In this document: positions 25,175 to 34,233 of the stretch, piece by piece
How the letters are laid out: each line of letters begins with the position of its first letter
How positions within the stretch are numbered: the stretch's first letter is position 1
Assembly: GCA_003576685.1 (NCBI GenBank)
Contig: QOZR01000004.1
Coordinates: 62,001-126,000 of the forward strand
DNA length: 64,000 bases
From: Virgifigura deserti
GTDB taxonomy: Bacteria > Pseudomonadota > Alphaproteobacteria > Dongiales > Dongiaceae
Reading direction: 5' to 3'
Translations under genes and position numbers: made by a program
Notes under the pieces: model-generated
What the model was told of the DNA's origin: nothing
What the model saw: only the letters and a program-made list of their open reading frames with translations
Database searches by the model: none

Positions 25175-27280
25175 ATGGCGGACGGCATTAACTTCAGCAA
25201 TCTTACGGTCGACAGCAGCGGTCGTGTCCGGTTCTCGGGCATCGGCTCCGGCATCGACTACCAGGCCGCCATCGACGGCATCATCGCGGCGCGCCGCATT
25301 CCCGTCGACACGCTCGAAGACCGTATTACCGCGAACCAGGACAAGATCACCGCCTACAAGGACCTGCAACTGCTGCTCAGCGCCCTCAAGGATTCGCTGA
25401 ACACCCTGCGCGGCGCGGTCACCTTCGGAGGCGCCGGCAATGTCTTCGAGGCGAAGCAGGCCTTCGCCTCGGTCAGCCGCAGCGACGGCACGACCCCGAG
25501 CGACGCCGCCAACCTGATCGGCGTGACCGTCACCAATGCCGCCGATACGGGCGCCCATACCATCGAGGTTTTGCGCACCGCCACCGCTCACAAGATCGGC
25601 AGCGGCGCCTTCACCAGCCAGACCGACAATATCGGGGTCGCCCGGGGCGGCGCGAGCGGCTCGATCTCCGGCAGCTTCAACATCAACGGCGTCACGATCG
25701 ACGTGATGGGAACGGACTCGCTGCAGGATCTGCGCGACCGGATCAACAACGCCAACACCGGCGACAATGCGACAGGCGTCTCCGCCAGCATCGTCTCCGC
25801 CGGAACCAACCAGAACTATCTCGTCCTAACGGCCGATGAGGCGGGAACCGCCATCACCCTCGACAACGAGACCGGCGGCGTGCTGTCGGACCTCGGGATC
25901 TCGGACGACGGCGGAACCACCCTCCTCAACGAGCTTCAGGCACCGCAAACGGCCCAGTTCTATGCCGACGGCCTGCTCGACGCTTCGAAATACGCGTCCA
26001 TCGGGGTCGCAAGCGACACGGCCGCGCTGAGCGGCTACACCTCCGTCGCCGGCGGCCCGCACAGCTTCGAGATTCGCGACGCGAGCGGTGCACTTCTGAA
26101 GACGGTGTCCTACAGCGACACCGACACGCTGCAGACATTGGCCGCGAACATCACCGATGCCGGCGCGGGCATCACCGCGACGGTGGTCGAGAGCGACGGT
26201 CAGTACCGCCTGAACATCGTGAAGGACGACGGCGGGGCGATCACGCTGGCGAACGACAGCAGCAGCCTGCTGTCGGACCTGGGCGTCGCCAAGCAGCCGC
26301 TGCTGATCGAGCGCTCGACAAACACCATCGACGACCTGTTCGACGGGGTCACGCTGAACCTGTTCCAAGCCGAGCCCGGCACGACGATCCGTATCGAGGT
26401 GGAGCAGGACCTGTCGGCGGTGAAGACCGCTGTCGCCAGCTTCGTCGAGGCCTATAACACGGTCAAAGCCTATATCAACGCCCAGAGCCAACCCAGCACC
26501 TCGACCGACGAGACGGACGAAGAGGCGACCAGCGTCCTGTTCGGCTCGAACGTGGTGGCGGGCGTCGAGGCCGGGCTGAGCCGGATCCTCGGCGGCGGAA
26601 CCCCGGGCGTCGATCCGGACTATTCGGTGCTGGCGCAGATCGGAATCACCTTCGTCGACAACAATGCCGTCGCCGATCCGCTGCTCGCCGACACGCTCGA
26701 AATCGACGAGGCCGCGCTCGATGAGGCCCTGCTGAACGACCCCGACGCCGTACGCCAGCTATTCGGCTTCGAGATGACCTCCTCCGACTCCCGCGTGACG
26801 CTCCTCGGCTTCAGCGGCGAGACGACCTACAATAGGGATGGCTATACCCTGAACGTGACACATGACGGGACCAAGATCACCAGCGCCAACATCAACGGCG
26901 TCCCTGGATCGGTCACCATCGAGGGTAACGTCCTCAAGGCAACGGACGCCACCGGCGCCGCCGGCCTAACGCTCTTCTATTCCGGCACCGGCGACGCCTC
27001 GATCGAGCTCGACTACACCGTCGGCATCGGGGCGCGGATGTTCCATGAGATCGACAGCTTCATCGACAGCCAGACCGGTTCGGTCCAAAGCGAGATCGAC
27101 GGGCTGACCGATCAGAACACGGTATCGCAGGAGCGGATCGGCGCGATGCTGGAACGGCTCGACTACCAGCGCGCGCAGCTGACCAGCCGGTTCATCGCCA
27201 TGGAGACGTCGCTCGCCACGATGAACCGCATTCTCGACAGCATCAAGCAGACGGTGGATGCCTGGTACGCCGAGTCGTAA
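25175..27280 (+). CDS. fliD: Flagellar filament cap protein FliD
   Basis: 701 residues from the ATG at 25175, chosen for GGGAG upstream and the start MADGINFSNLTV. FliD caps the growing filament and helps insert flagellin. Features: N-terminal GIGSGIDYQAAIDGIIAARRIPVDTLEDRI (coiled coil), several central repeats with TLQTLAANITDAGAG-type segments (flagellin hook IN motif), and a C-terminal coiled coil QERIGAMLERLDYQRAQLTSRFIAMETSLATMN. It is longer than enterobacterial FliD, mostly in the central exposed domains. Confidence 0.95.
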   Translation: MADGINFSNLTVDSSGRVRFSGIGSGIDYQAAIDGIIAARRIPVDTLEDRITANQDKITAYKDLQLLLSALKDSLNTLRGAVTFGGAGNVFEAKQAFASVSRSDGTTPSDAANLIGVTVTNAADTGAHTIEVLRTATAHKIGSGAFTSQTDNIGVARGGASGSISGSFNINGVTIDVMGTDSLQDLRDRINNANTGDNATGVSASIVSAGTNQNYLVLTADEAGTAITLDNETGGVLSDLGISDDGGTTLLNELQAPQTAQFYADGLLDASKYASIGVASDTAALSGYTSVAGGPHSFEIRDASGALLKTVSYSDTDTLQTLAANITDAGAGITATVVESDGQYRLNIVKDDGGAITLANDSSSLLSDLGVAKQPLLIERSTNTIDDLFDGVTLNLFQAEPGTTIRIEVEQDLSAVKTAVASFVEAYNTVKAYINAQSQPSTSTDETDEEATSVLFGSNVVAGVEAGLSRILGGGTPGVDPDYSVLAQIGITFVDNNAVADPLLADTLEIDEAALDEALLNDPDAVRQLFGFEMTSSDSRVTLLGFSGETTYNRDGYTLNVTHDGTKITSANINGVPGSVTIEGNVLKATDATGAAGLTLFYSGTGDASIELDYTVGIGARMFHEIDSFIDSQTGSVQSEIDGLTDQNTVSQERIGAMLERLDYQRAQLTSRFIAMETSLATMNRILDSIKQTVDAWYAES

Positions 27281-27358
27281 GAGTGACTAACGGAACCTGT
27301 CCACTCCCCCCGATCATCCAAGAACAAAAGTCAAAAGATTAAGAAAGGGCCGGACGCC

Positions 27359-27823
27359 ATGAACCCATCGATGGCTTATCTGTCGCAAGAGCTGGCCAGC
27401 GCCTCTCCCGCCAAGCGGGTGCTGATGCTGTACACCCGCGCGATCGGCGCGCTTCACGACGCGATCCGAGCCATCGAGGCCGGCGACATCCAGCGCCGCT
27501 GGAGCGCCAACAGCCAGGCGGTGAAGGTCATCGAGGCGCTGTGGATCACCCTCGACATGGACCGAGGCGGCGAGATCGCCGCGAACCTCGACCGGCTTTA
27601 CGGCTTCATGCTGAACCATCTGCTGGCCGTCGATATTCATAACGATCCGAAGCCGGCCAAGGACGTCATCGCCCTGCTCGAACCGCTGCGGCAATCCTGG
27701 CAGGAGCTCGCCGATCGCGAAGGCGATACGGCCGCAGCGACTTCGCCCGACTCTGCGCCTTCCGCTTCCGGGACGCCCGATAGCGCGGATGCACCCCCGA
27801 CGAGGATCATCGTCTCCGCCTGA
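27359..27823 (+). CDS. fliS: Flagellin chaperone FliS (first copy)
   Basis: 154 residues. FliS binds the flagellin C-terminus and keeps it export-ready. The family helices are present: SPAKRVLMLYTRAIGALHDAI at about 15-35 and LDMDRGGEIAANLDRLYGFMLNHLL at about 65-89. The Ala/Pro/Ser-rich tail after about 120 is extra. It follows fliD and is ended by a strong terminator. A second fliS occurs 2 kb downstream. Confidence 0.93.
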   Translation: MNPSMAYLSQELASASPAKRVLMLYTRAIGALHDAIRAIEAGDIQRRWSANSQAVKVIEALWITLDMDRGGEIAANLDRLYGFMLNHLLAVDIHNDPKPAKDVIALLEPLRQSWQELADREGDTAAATSPDSAPSASGTPDSADAPPTRIIVSA

Positions 27824-27845
27824 CCTTCCGCTATTCTCGATCCTG

Positions 27846-27880
27846 AAATCGCCCGGGCCGCTTGCCCGGGCGATTTTTCT
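27846..27880 (+). terminator. Rho-independent terminator after fliS copy 1
   Basis: 13-bp perfect arms (27846-27858 and 27864-27876), a 5-nt loop and a T-rich tail within TTTTTCT. It closes the flagellin-flaG-fliD-fliS unit. The following stretch 27881-28038 holds no gene that I can support and leads into the promoter of flagellin 2. Confidence 0.85.
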
Positions 27881-28038
27881 TTCGGCGACCTCGCCCCGCC
27901 ATTCCTGCCGCCCCCCAGGCAGAAACTTCCGAACCTGCCAAGAAGATTTTGCCTCGACTTTTCGCGACCGGCGGTCGACGCATCGAGCTTTTCGCAATTT
28001 CTTCTGGCTTATCAAAGGCTTACGTAATCTGGCGCGAG

Positions 28039-28056
28039 TTGGCCCGCGGCTTGCCT
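28039..28056 (+). promoter_or_regulatory. Sigma54 promoter of flagellin 2
   Basis: TTGGCCCGCGGCTTGCCT: -24 GG and -12 GC with 10 nt between, TTGC exact, TGGCCC close to TGGCAC. It is 156 bp upstream of the second flagellin, giving a long leader. No other strong signal is seen in 27881-28211. Confidence 0.75.
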
Positions 28057-28211
28057 AGTGCTTGGGTGATGGAGAAGACCATCCGCGATCGCCCGGTGGC
28101 GGTTGCATGAGCCGCCGATGGCTTGAACCGGTTGGTCGGAAAGAGGTTAGCAGCGCCGAATGACGGAGCGGCCGTTAGACAGGTCGACCGGCGCGAACAG
28201 GAGATGACACG

Positions 28212-29399
28212 ATGGCTCTTAATGCGATCTCCAATTATGCGGCAAACGTCGCCCACCGCTATTTGCAGATGTCCGACACGCAGGCGACTAACTCGCTGGC
28301 CAAGCTCTCCTCGGGCACGCGGGTGCTGTCGGCCCGTGACGATGCCGCATCGCTCGCGATCGGCTCGCGCCTGAACGCCGAGGTCGCGGCGCTTCGCCAG
28401 GCCAGTGTCAACGCCGGCCAGGCGGTCTCGATGCTGCAGATCGCCGACGGCGCCATGGGCAGGGTGCAGGACATCCTGATCCGGATGAAGACGCTGGCGG
28501 TGCAGGCCGGCTCCGGCCAGCTCTCGGCGACCGAGCGCGGCATGCTCGACGGCGAATACCAGGCGCTTCTGGCCGAGGTCGACCGCATCGCCGCGGACAC
28601 CGAGTTCAACGGCATTCAGCTGCTTAACAGCGAGATCCTGCTCAGCGGTCAGGACCCCGGCTTCCAAGCGGCCGATGGCGTGATCAATATGAGCGTCCAC
28701 GGCGTCCTGACCGGGACGGCAGGCAATGAAGGCTCGCTGGCTTTCGACGGTGACCCTGCCGGCGGCACCTTCACCCTGACCGCCAGCGACGCCGTCAGCG
28801 GAACTACCGCGACCTACACCGCCTCGCTGTCCTCGGAAGCCTTCGACGACGTCACCGGCCTCCTAACGACCGGCACGGCCGTCAAGCTGGCCTCGGACAA
28901 TACCGATGTCGGCGGCTTCATGACCATTACGCTGAATACCTCGTTCAACGCCCTCGCCGACGTTCCGGCCGACGCGCTCAACTTCGTGGCCGACGGCTTG
29001 ACCAGCTACAGCTACAAGGTCGGGTCGGGCACCAGACTGCATGACCAGATCACCGTCTCCCTTGACGGCGTGAGCACGAGCTCACTTGGGTTGGTGAACA
29101 CCGACATCACCGACGCCCAGAACGCCGACGCGGCGTCGGAAGCGATCTCGCTCGCGATCGACACGCTGAACACAGGCCGCGCCGACATCGGCGCCTCCCA
29201 GAACCGTCTCGAGTTCGCCGCGGCGAACATTTCCACGGCGGTCGAGAATGCCGAGGCGGCGCGATCAAGCCTAATGGACCTCGATATTGCCGCCGAGATG
29301 ACGACGTTCACCTCGAAGCAGATCCTGGTGCAGGCCGGCGTCTCGATGCTCGCGCAGGCCAATCAGATGCCGCAGAACCTGCTGCGTCTATTCCAGTAA
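28212..29399 (+). CDS. fliC: Flagellin (second copy)
   Basis: 395 residues, nearly the same length as flagellin 1. The D0/D1 ends are almost identical to copy 1 (NAISNYAANVAHRYLQMSDTQA; final SMLAQANQMPQNLLRLFQ). The central domain is alignable but clearly diverged; for example copy 2 has LLSGQDPGFQAADGVINMSVHGV where copy 1 reads differently. It is followed after 16 nt by its own fliS. Two filament subunits with shared cores and differing surfaces are likely. Confidence 0.97.
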   Translation: MALNAISNYAANVAHRYLQMSDTQATNSLAKLSSGTRVLSARDDAASLAIGSRLNAEVAALRQASVNAGQAVSMLQIADGAMGRVQDILIRMKTLAVQAGSGQLSATERGMLDGEYQALLAEVDRIAADTEFNGIQLLNSEILLSGQDPGFQAADGVINMSVHGVLTGTAGNEGSLAFDGDPAGGTFTLTASDAVSGTTATYTASLSSEAFDDVTGLLTTGTAVKLASDNTDVGGFMTITLNTSFNALADVPADALNFVADGLTSYSYKVGSGTRLHDQITVSLDGVSTSSLGLVNTDITDAQNADAASEAISLAIDTLNTGRADIGASQNRLEFAAANISTAVENAEAARSSLMDLDIAAEMTTFTSKQILVQAGVSMLAQANQMPQNLLRLFQ

Positions 29400-29415
29400 G
29401 CGAAGGAACCGATCC

Positions 29416-29880
29416 ATGACCATCATCACCAGCTATCGTCTCGAAGACATGATGGCCGCCGCGCCGAGCCGGATCGTCGTCATGCTGTATGACGAGGCGA
29501 TCGGCGCCCTGCGCACCGCGATCGAGGCCTGCAAGGCGGACGACATCGAACAGCGCTGCGGTGCCGTCACCGCGGCCACCGAGATCGTCGGGCACCTCTA
29601 TATGCATCTCGACCTCGAGCGCGGCGGCGAGGTGGCCCTGGGTCTCGGGGCGATCTACGGCCAGATCATCGGTCGGCTGCCGCGGGTCAACCTCTACAAC
29701 GATTTCGAAACGGCCGAGGAAGCGATCGCCATGCTCGAGCCGCTGCGCGAGTCGTGGGAGCAGCTCGACCGCATGATCGCGCAGGCCGGCAACGCCGATG
29801 GCGTCGATCCGATGATCGCCGCGAGCGCGGCAACCTCCCAGGGCGCTATGGCCGGCGGGGCCGGCGAGGCCGTCGACTGA
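29416..29880 (+). CDS. fliS: Flagellin chaperone FliS (second copy)
   Basis: 154 residues, a paralogue of the gene at 27.4 kb. FliS helices: SRIVVMLYDEAIGALRTAIEAC and LDLERGGEVALGLGAIYGQIIGRLPRVN. The C-terminal region is again Ala-rich but unlike the first copy. It lies 16 nt downstream of flagellin 2 and 42 nt upstream of fliK, so it may serve that flagellin in particular. Confidence 0.92.
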   Translation: MTIITSYRLEDMMAAAPSRIVVMLYDEAIGALRTAIEACKADDIEQRCGAVTAATEIVGHLYMHLDLERGGEVALGLGAIYGQIIGRLPRVNLYNDFETAEEAIAMLEPLRESWEQLDRMIAQAGNADGVDPMIAASAATSQGAMAGGAGEAVD

Positions 29881-29922
29881 CGCCAGTCGCCAGTCAGGCC
29901 AGCCAGGAAGGCACCCCCCGCA

Positions 29923-31374
29923 ATGGATGCGCTCGCTTTCGAACCAGCTTTCGTCGGCGGAAGAACCACGCCGCCACGCACGTCCCCGGGTACGCCGCCC
30001 AGTGGCGCGCGCCCCTTCGAGGACTTCCTTCCGCGGGACGATGTCTCGTCCCCTGCCCCGGCCGACAAGCCGCGGCGCAGCGACACGGAGCGGCCGCCCG
30101 CAACGGCCGAGCGCCCAGACACCGGTCCGCGAACTGACCGGCCGGACGACCGATCGGAAGATCGGGACGACGCGCGCTCCGCCGATGCCGCCGACGCAGC
30201 CGCGCCGGCCGTCGCCGCGCCACCGCCGGCTAAGGGACCGGCTGACTTGTCCGGCACGGCCGCGGGGAACTCCGAGGAAGCAACGACGGCGAAACCGGCT
30301 TTGCCGCACACCGGCGCAGCACCGTCCGGTCAGGCGGCAACCGCCCCGACTGCCGCAGCCCAGGCTGCCGCAACCCCGACTGCCGAGCGGGCGCCGAATC
30401 CGAACATGCCGGGCGAGACAGCGGCCGCGACGCAGGCGGCCGCGACCCTCGCCAAGCCGACACCGGGCTCCGGCAAGACAACGGCGCAGCCGCAGATCAG
30501 CCCGACCCCGGCTGACGGCGCCGACCCGACGTCGCCGGCCCTTCCGTCAGATGCGGCGGAGTCGGGCGCAGATGCGTTGGCTTCGGCATCGAACAAGACT
30601 GGTCCGGCCACCGGCGCAGCGACCCGCGTTGCGGCGCAGCAGATCGGCGATGCCACCCGATCGACCACCGGCGACTCCGGCTCCAACCTCCATGCGGGGG
30701 CGCGGAACGGTCTCTCCGCTCAGTCAGCGCAAGGCGGCGCTCAGGAACCGCCCGCTCTCGCAGGCCCAGCCGTTGCACAGGCGATGGACTCCTCCGGCGA
30801 GCCGGGCGGTTCTCCGGACGCCCTCTCCTTCGCCGCTATCGGCGACGGCGATCTCTCTTCCGCCTCGACGGGCCAGTCTCTTGCCGGCACACCCTCGACC
30901 CCGACGCAGGCCGCACATGGCGCGACGGCCGCCGCCGGCCATCGACCGGTACCGACGCCGCCGATGCTGGCGGAACAGATCGCCGTCCATATTCAGAGGG
31001 GCATCGAGCAAGGCACCGACCGCATCGACATCCGCCTGACGCCGGCGGAACTCGGGCGGATCGAGGTCCGGCTGGAGCTCGGGCATGACGGCCGGGTCCA
31101 TGCCTCCATCGCGGTCGACCGGGCGGAGACGCTCGATCTGCTGCAGCGCGACTCGCGCAGCCTCGAGCGGGCATTGCAGGATGCCGGGCTGAAGACCGAC
31201 AGCGGCGGCCTGACCTTCAATCTGCGCGGCGACGGGCGGCAACACTCCAATACCGGCTTCGCGGCCAATGAAGCGCTTGCCGACAGCGGGCCCGAGCGAA
31301 GCGAGCCGGACATCGTCGCCGACACCAGCGAGCGGCGGATTCACCTCGACGGCGTCGTCGATATTCGCGTGTAG
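29923..31374 (+). CDS. fliK: Flagellar hook-length control protein FliK
   Basis: 483 residues. FliK measures hook length and triggers the export switch at FlhB. The long N-terminal part (1-340) is Ala/Pro/Thr-rich and disordered, as usual for the ruler domain. The C-terminal switch domain is conserved: QGTDRIDIRLTPAELGRIEVRLELGHDGRVHASIAVDRAETLDLLQRDSRSLERALQDAGL. It is directly followed by flgD and flgE, a normal order. Confidence 0.93.
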   Translation: MDALAFEPAFVGGRTTPPRTSPGTPPSGARPFEDFLPRDDVSSPAPADKPRRSDTERPPATAERPDTGPRTDRPDDRSEDRDDARSADAADAAAPAVAAPPPAKGPADLSGTAAGNSEEATTAKPALPHTGAAPSGQAATAPTAAAQAAATPTAERAPNPNMPGETAAATQAAATLAKPTPGSGKTTAQPQISPTPADGADPTSPALPSDAAESGADALASASNKTGPATGAATRVAAQQIGDATRSTTGDSGSNLHAGARNGLSAQSAQGGAQEPPALAGPAVAQAMDSSGEPGGSPDALSFAAIGDGDLSSASTGQSLAGTPSTPTQAAHGATAAAGHRPVPTPPMLAEQIAVHIQRGIEQGTDRIDIRLTPAELGRIEVRLELGHDGRVHASIAVDRAETLDLLQRDSRSLERALQDAGLKTDSGGLTFNLRGDGRQHSNTGFAANEALADSGPERSEPDIVADTSERRIHLDGVVDIRV

Positions 31375-31386
31375 GAGGATAGGACA

Positions 31387-32061
31387 ATGGAAGTCAACGG
31401 AACCGGTCAGCCGTCGCCGACCTCGAGCGGCCAGGAGAAGACCTCGCTCTCGTCCCTGACGGAGAACTTCGACAATTTCCTGCTGCTGCTGACCCAGCAG
31501 CTCAAGCACCAGGACCCGCTCTCGCCGCTCGACACGAACCAGTTCACGGAGCAGCTCGTGCAGTTCGCCGGCGTCGAGCAGTCCATCAGCACCAACAACA
31601 AGCTCGATCAGCTGATCGCGTTCAACTCGAACAACCAGGCGATCAGCGCGCTGGCATTCCTCAACACCACGGTCGAAGTCGACAGCGACCAGATCTGGCT
31701 CGCCGAAGGAGGCGAGAGCGAGATCCTCTATGGGCTGCCTCAAGACGCGGCGGAGACGACGATCACGATCCTCGACGCCTCTGGCAAGCCGGTTCGCGTC
31801 GAGAGCGGGTCCACGACAGTGGGCGAGCACAGCTTCGTCTGGGACGGGACGGACAATGACGGCGTCGCCCTGCCCGAAGGCGTCTACAGCATTCAGATCA
31901 CCGCCGTCGACAGCAAGGGCGAGAGCGTCGAGGTCGGGACAGGCACGGTTGGAACAGTGGAGGGCGTGCAGATGCGCAATGGCCAGCTGATGCTCACCAT
32001 CGGCGATCTCGAAGTGCCCGCGAACAGCGTCCTCGGCGTCCGCAACAAATCGGACGCATGA
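31387..32061 (+). CDS. flgD: Flagellar hook assembly scaffold FlgD
   Basis: 224 residues. FlgD caps the growing hook. N-terminal motif FLLLLTQQLKHQDPLSPLDTNQFTEQLVQFAGVEQ at about 31-65 is diagnostic. A C-terminal FlgD Ig-like domain (SFVWDGTDNDGVALPEGVYSIQITA) follows. A GGAGGA Shine-Dalgarno lies between fliK and this gene, and flgE follows after 80 nt. Confidence 0.97.
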   Translation: MEVNGTGQPSPTSSGQEKTSLSSLTENFDNFLLLLTQQLKHQDPLSPLDTNQFTEQLVQFAGVEQSISTNNKLDQLIAFNSNNQAISALAFLNTTVEVDSDQIWLAEGGESEILYGLPQDAAETTITILDASGKPVRVESGSTTVGEHSFVWDGTDNDGVALPEGVYSIQITAVDSKGESVEVGTGTVGTVEGVQMRNGQLMLTIGDLEVPANSVLGVRNKSDA

Positions 32062-32141
32062 CCTGACGGCAAACGACAAGCGATGCGAAACGGCGGCGGG
32101 TCCCCGCCCCCATCACCGCCCAATGGCAAAGGAGTGAGACG

Positions 32142-33485
32142 ATGAGCATTTACGGTGCAATGTTTTCGGGTGTTTCGGGCCTGGCGGCACAAAGCCAGGC
32201 GCTGGGCATGATCTCCGACAACATCGCGAACGTGAATACGGTCGGTTACAAGGGCACCGTTGCGCGCTTCCATACCCTGGTCACCCAGGCGGCGAACGAG
32301 ACGCATTACTCGCCCGGCGGCGTCCGCTCCACGCCGTTCCAGAAGATCGACCGGCAAGGGCTTCTCCAGGGATCGGCCTCGGCCACCGACGTCGCCATCA
32401 TCGGCAACGGCTTCTTCGTCGTGAATGAGGAGGCAAGCCCGGGGTTCGGCGACAATTATCTTTTCACGCGCGCCGGAAACTTCAACAAGGACGAGAGCGG
32501 CAATCTGGTCTCGCCCTCCGGCTATTATCTCCAAGGCTGGCGGCTCGACGCCACCGGCAATCTTCCGCCGAACACCAATCTGCTGACCAGCCTGGAGACG
32601 GTCAACATCGCCAACCTGACCGGCTCCGCACGGGCGACCTCCCTGATCGATTTCGACGCGAACCTTCCCGCTGCCACCGCCGTCGGCGATACTCATTCCA
32701 GTGCGGTCCCGCTCTTCGACAAGCAAGGATTGACGCAGAATCTGGAGGTGGTCTGGGAGAAGACCGGAACCAACACCTGGAGCCTCACGGGGGTCCTCCC
32801 CGGCACCGGCTCCTTCGCCGATGACGACACGGTGGGAAGCGCTCTCGATAACGGTCAGGTGACCCCGGTCGCGCTCGCGACGGTGACCTTCAACGCGGAC
32901 GGAACGCTCCAAAGCATCACCGCCGCTTCGGCCTTCACCCAGGTCAATGCGGACAATCAGCTCGAGTTCCACGTCGACTATGACGGCAACGCCGCGACAA
33001 ACTCGACCCAGGATCGTCAACTGGTCACACTCGACCTCGGCGTTCCGAACATCGCCGGTGGGCTCACCCAGTATAATGGCGAGGATGACGGTTACACACC
33101 GCTGATCGACCAGAACGGCCTGCAATACGGCGCCTTCGTCGGCGTCACGATCAGCGACCAGGGCATCGTCACCGCGGTCTTCGACAACGGACAGCAGCGC
33201 GACATCTTCAAGCTGCCGCTCGCCACCTTCCGGAACCCGAACGGCCTGGAGGCCGTGAACGGCAACGCCTACCTGCCGACGAACCGGTCCGGCGACGCCC
33301 TGCTGCTCGAAGCGAACACCGCCGGTGCCGGAGAAATCGCCCCGAACTCGCTCGAATCCTCGACCGTCGATCTCGCCGAAGAGTTCAGCAACATGATCAT
33401 CACCCAGCGCGCCTACTCGGCCAACGCCAAGATCATTACCACGGCCGACGAGATGCTGGCGGAGCTGCTTCAGATCCGCCGGTAG
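32142..33485 (+). CDS. flgE: Flagellar hook protein FlgE
   Basis: 447 residues. Hook subunit with the N-terminal axial motif SDNIANVNTVGYKGTVARF (about 26-44) and the C-terminal LAEEFSNMIITQRAYSANAKIITTADEMLAELLQIRR. AAAGGAG is well placed before the ATG. The gene is followed by two terminators. Confidence 0.98.
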   Translation: MSIYGAMFSGVSGLAAQSQALGMISDNIANVNTVGYKGTVARFHTLVTQAANETHYSPGGVRSTPFQKIDRQGLLQGSASATDVAIIGNGFFVVNEEASPGFGDNYLFTRAGNFNKDESGNLVSPSGYYLQGWRLDATGNLPPNTNLLTSLETVNIANLTGSARATSLIDFDANLPAATAVGDTHSSAVPLFDKQGLTQNLEVVWEKTGTNTWSLTGVLPGTGSFADDDTVGSALDNGQVTPVALATVTFNADGTLQSITAASAFTQVNADNQLEFHVDYDGNAATNSTQDRQLVTLDLGVPNIAGGLTQYNGEDDGYTPLIDQNGLQYGAFVGVTISDQGIVTAVFDNGQQRDIFKLPLATFRNPNGLEAVNGNAYLPTNRSGDALLLEANTAGAGEIAPNSLESSTVDLAEEFSNMIITQRAYSANAKIITTADEMLAELLQIRR

Positions 33486-33506
33486 CCGCGCCGGGCCGAT
33501 AAACCG

Positions 33507-33538
33507 GCACCCGCCGGCTACCCGGCGGGTGCCTCTTT
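33507..33538 (+). terminator. First terminator after flgE
   Basis: An 11-bp stem (33507-33517 and 33522-33532) with the loop CTAC, followed by CTCTTT. It starts 22 bp after the flgE stop. Confidence 0.8.
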
Positions 33539-33540
33539 CA

Positions 33541-33588
33541 GGTCTAAATCAGAGAGGAATGGTTAACCCTCTGATTTAGGCCTTTTTT
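33541..33588 (+). terminator. Second, long-armed terminator after flgE
   Basis: 14-bp arms with one G-T pair (about 33541-33554 and 33569-33582) and a TTTTTT tail. Together with the hairpin just upstream it forms a tandem terminator that separates the flagellin-hook block from sciP. Confidence 0.85.
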
Positions 33589-33655
33589 AAAGCCGTTCTA
33601 CTACTCTGGCTAAAGCTAAAAGATGGTATTTTCCTATGAATCGACGGAGAGAGTA

Positions 33656-33964
33656 ATGACGTCCGACCGTCCAGGTAGGTCAACGTCCGCGATCGGACCG
33701 GAAGGCTTTCCCATTACTTTGGAAGACCTGCCGCCGCCGGGGACAAAGCGCTGGGTCATCCGCCGGAAGGCAGAGGTTGTCGCCGGAGTGCGCGCCGGGC
33801 TGATTACGCTCGAGGAAGCCTGCGAACGCTACACTCTTTCCGTCGAGGAGTTCCTGTCCTGGCAGCGGCTGATCGATCGCCATGGACTGCGCGGGCTGCG
33901 CGTCACCCGACTGCAGGACTACCGCGGGAACGAGCACCGGCCTGAGGATTTTCAGCAGAACTGA
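33656..33964 (+). CDS. sciP: CtrA inhibitor SciP (DUF1153)
   Basis: 102 residues from the ATG at 33656, chosen for GGAGAG upstream. SciP is a small helix-turn-helix protein that in Caulobacter binds CtrA and blocks transcription from CtrA-dependent promoters. The conserved block IGPEGFPITLEDLPPPGTKRWVIRRKAEVVAGVRAG ... LEEACERYTLSVEEFLSWQ is nearly identical to the family consensus. It sits alone between two flagellar operons. Presence here fits the CtrA-type boxes upstream of fliX and rfbF. The AT-rich gap 33965-34233 downstream has no gene that I can support; it holds a near-miss CtrA site and the fliF leader. Confidence 0.93.
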   Translation: MTSDRPGRSTSAIGPEGFPITLEDLPPPGTKRWVIRRKAEVVAGVRAGLITLEEACERYTLSVEEFLSWQRLIDRHGLRGLRVTRLQDYRGNEHRPEDFQQN

Positions 33965-34233
33965 GCGAAGGGCAACAGGATTGCGCCTATCCGCCAGACA
34001 TCGATACGAGTTTCAGAAACCGGCGAATTTCCTGCCTTTCGGAGTAATGATTAAGCATTTAAACATCGTATTAAGTTTTATCAAATAACCGCTTCAGCGG
34101 CTTTCTAGGAAACTATTGCCTATCAGTAGGAAAAACTTTCCCACCGTTAACGGCTTTTTCACCGACAATTTATAGCCTGGGCTCGAGATCGCGAGCGGCA
34201 ACATCGCTCCACAAGCCCAAGCAGGTTATTCCG

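Noticed and set aside
34059..34074. CtrA-like site between sciP and fliF
   Set aside because: The two TTAA halves are 8 nt apart rather than 7; kept as a near miss only.
34178..34194. Possible sigma54 site before fliF (TGG-N10-GC)
   Set aside because: Only GG and GC spacing fit; the rest of both boxes does not match.
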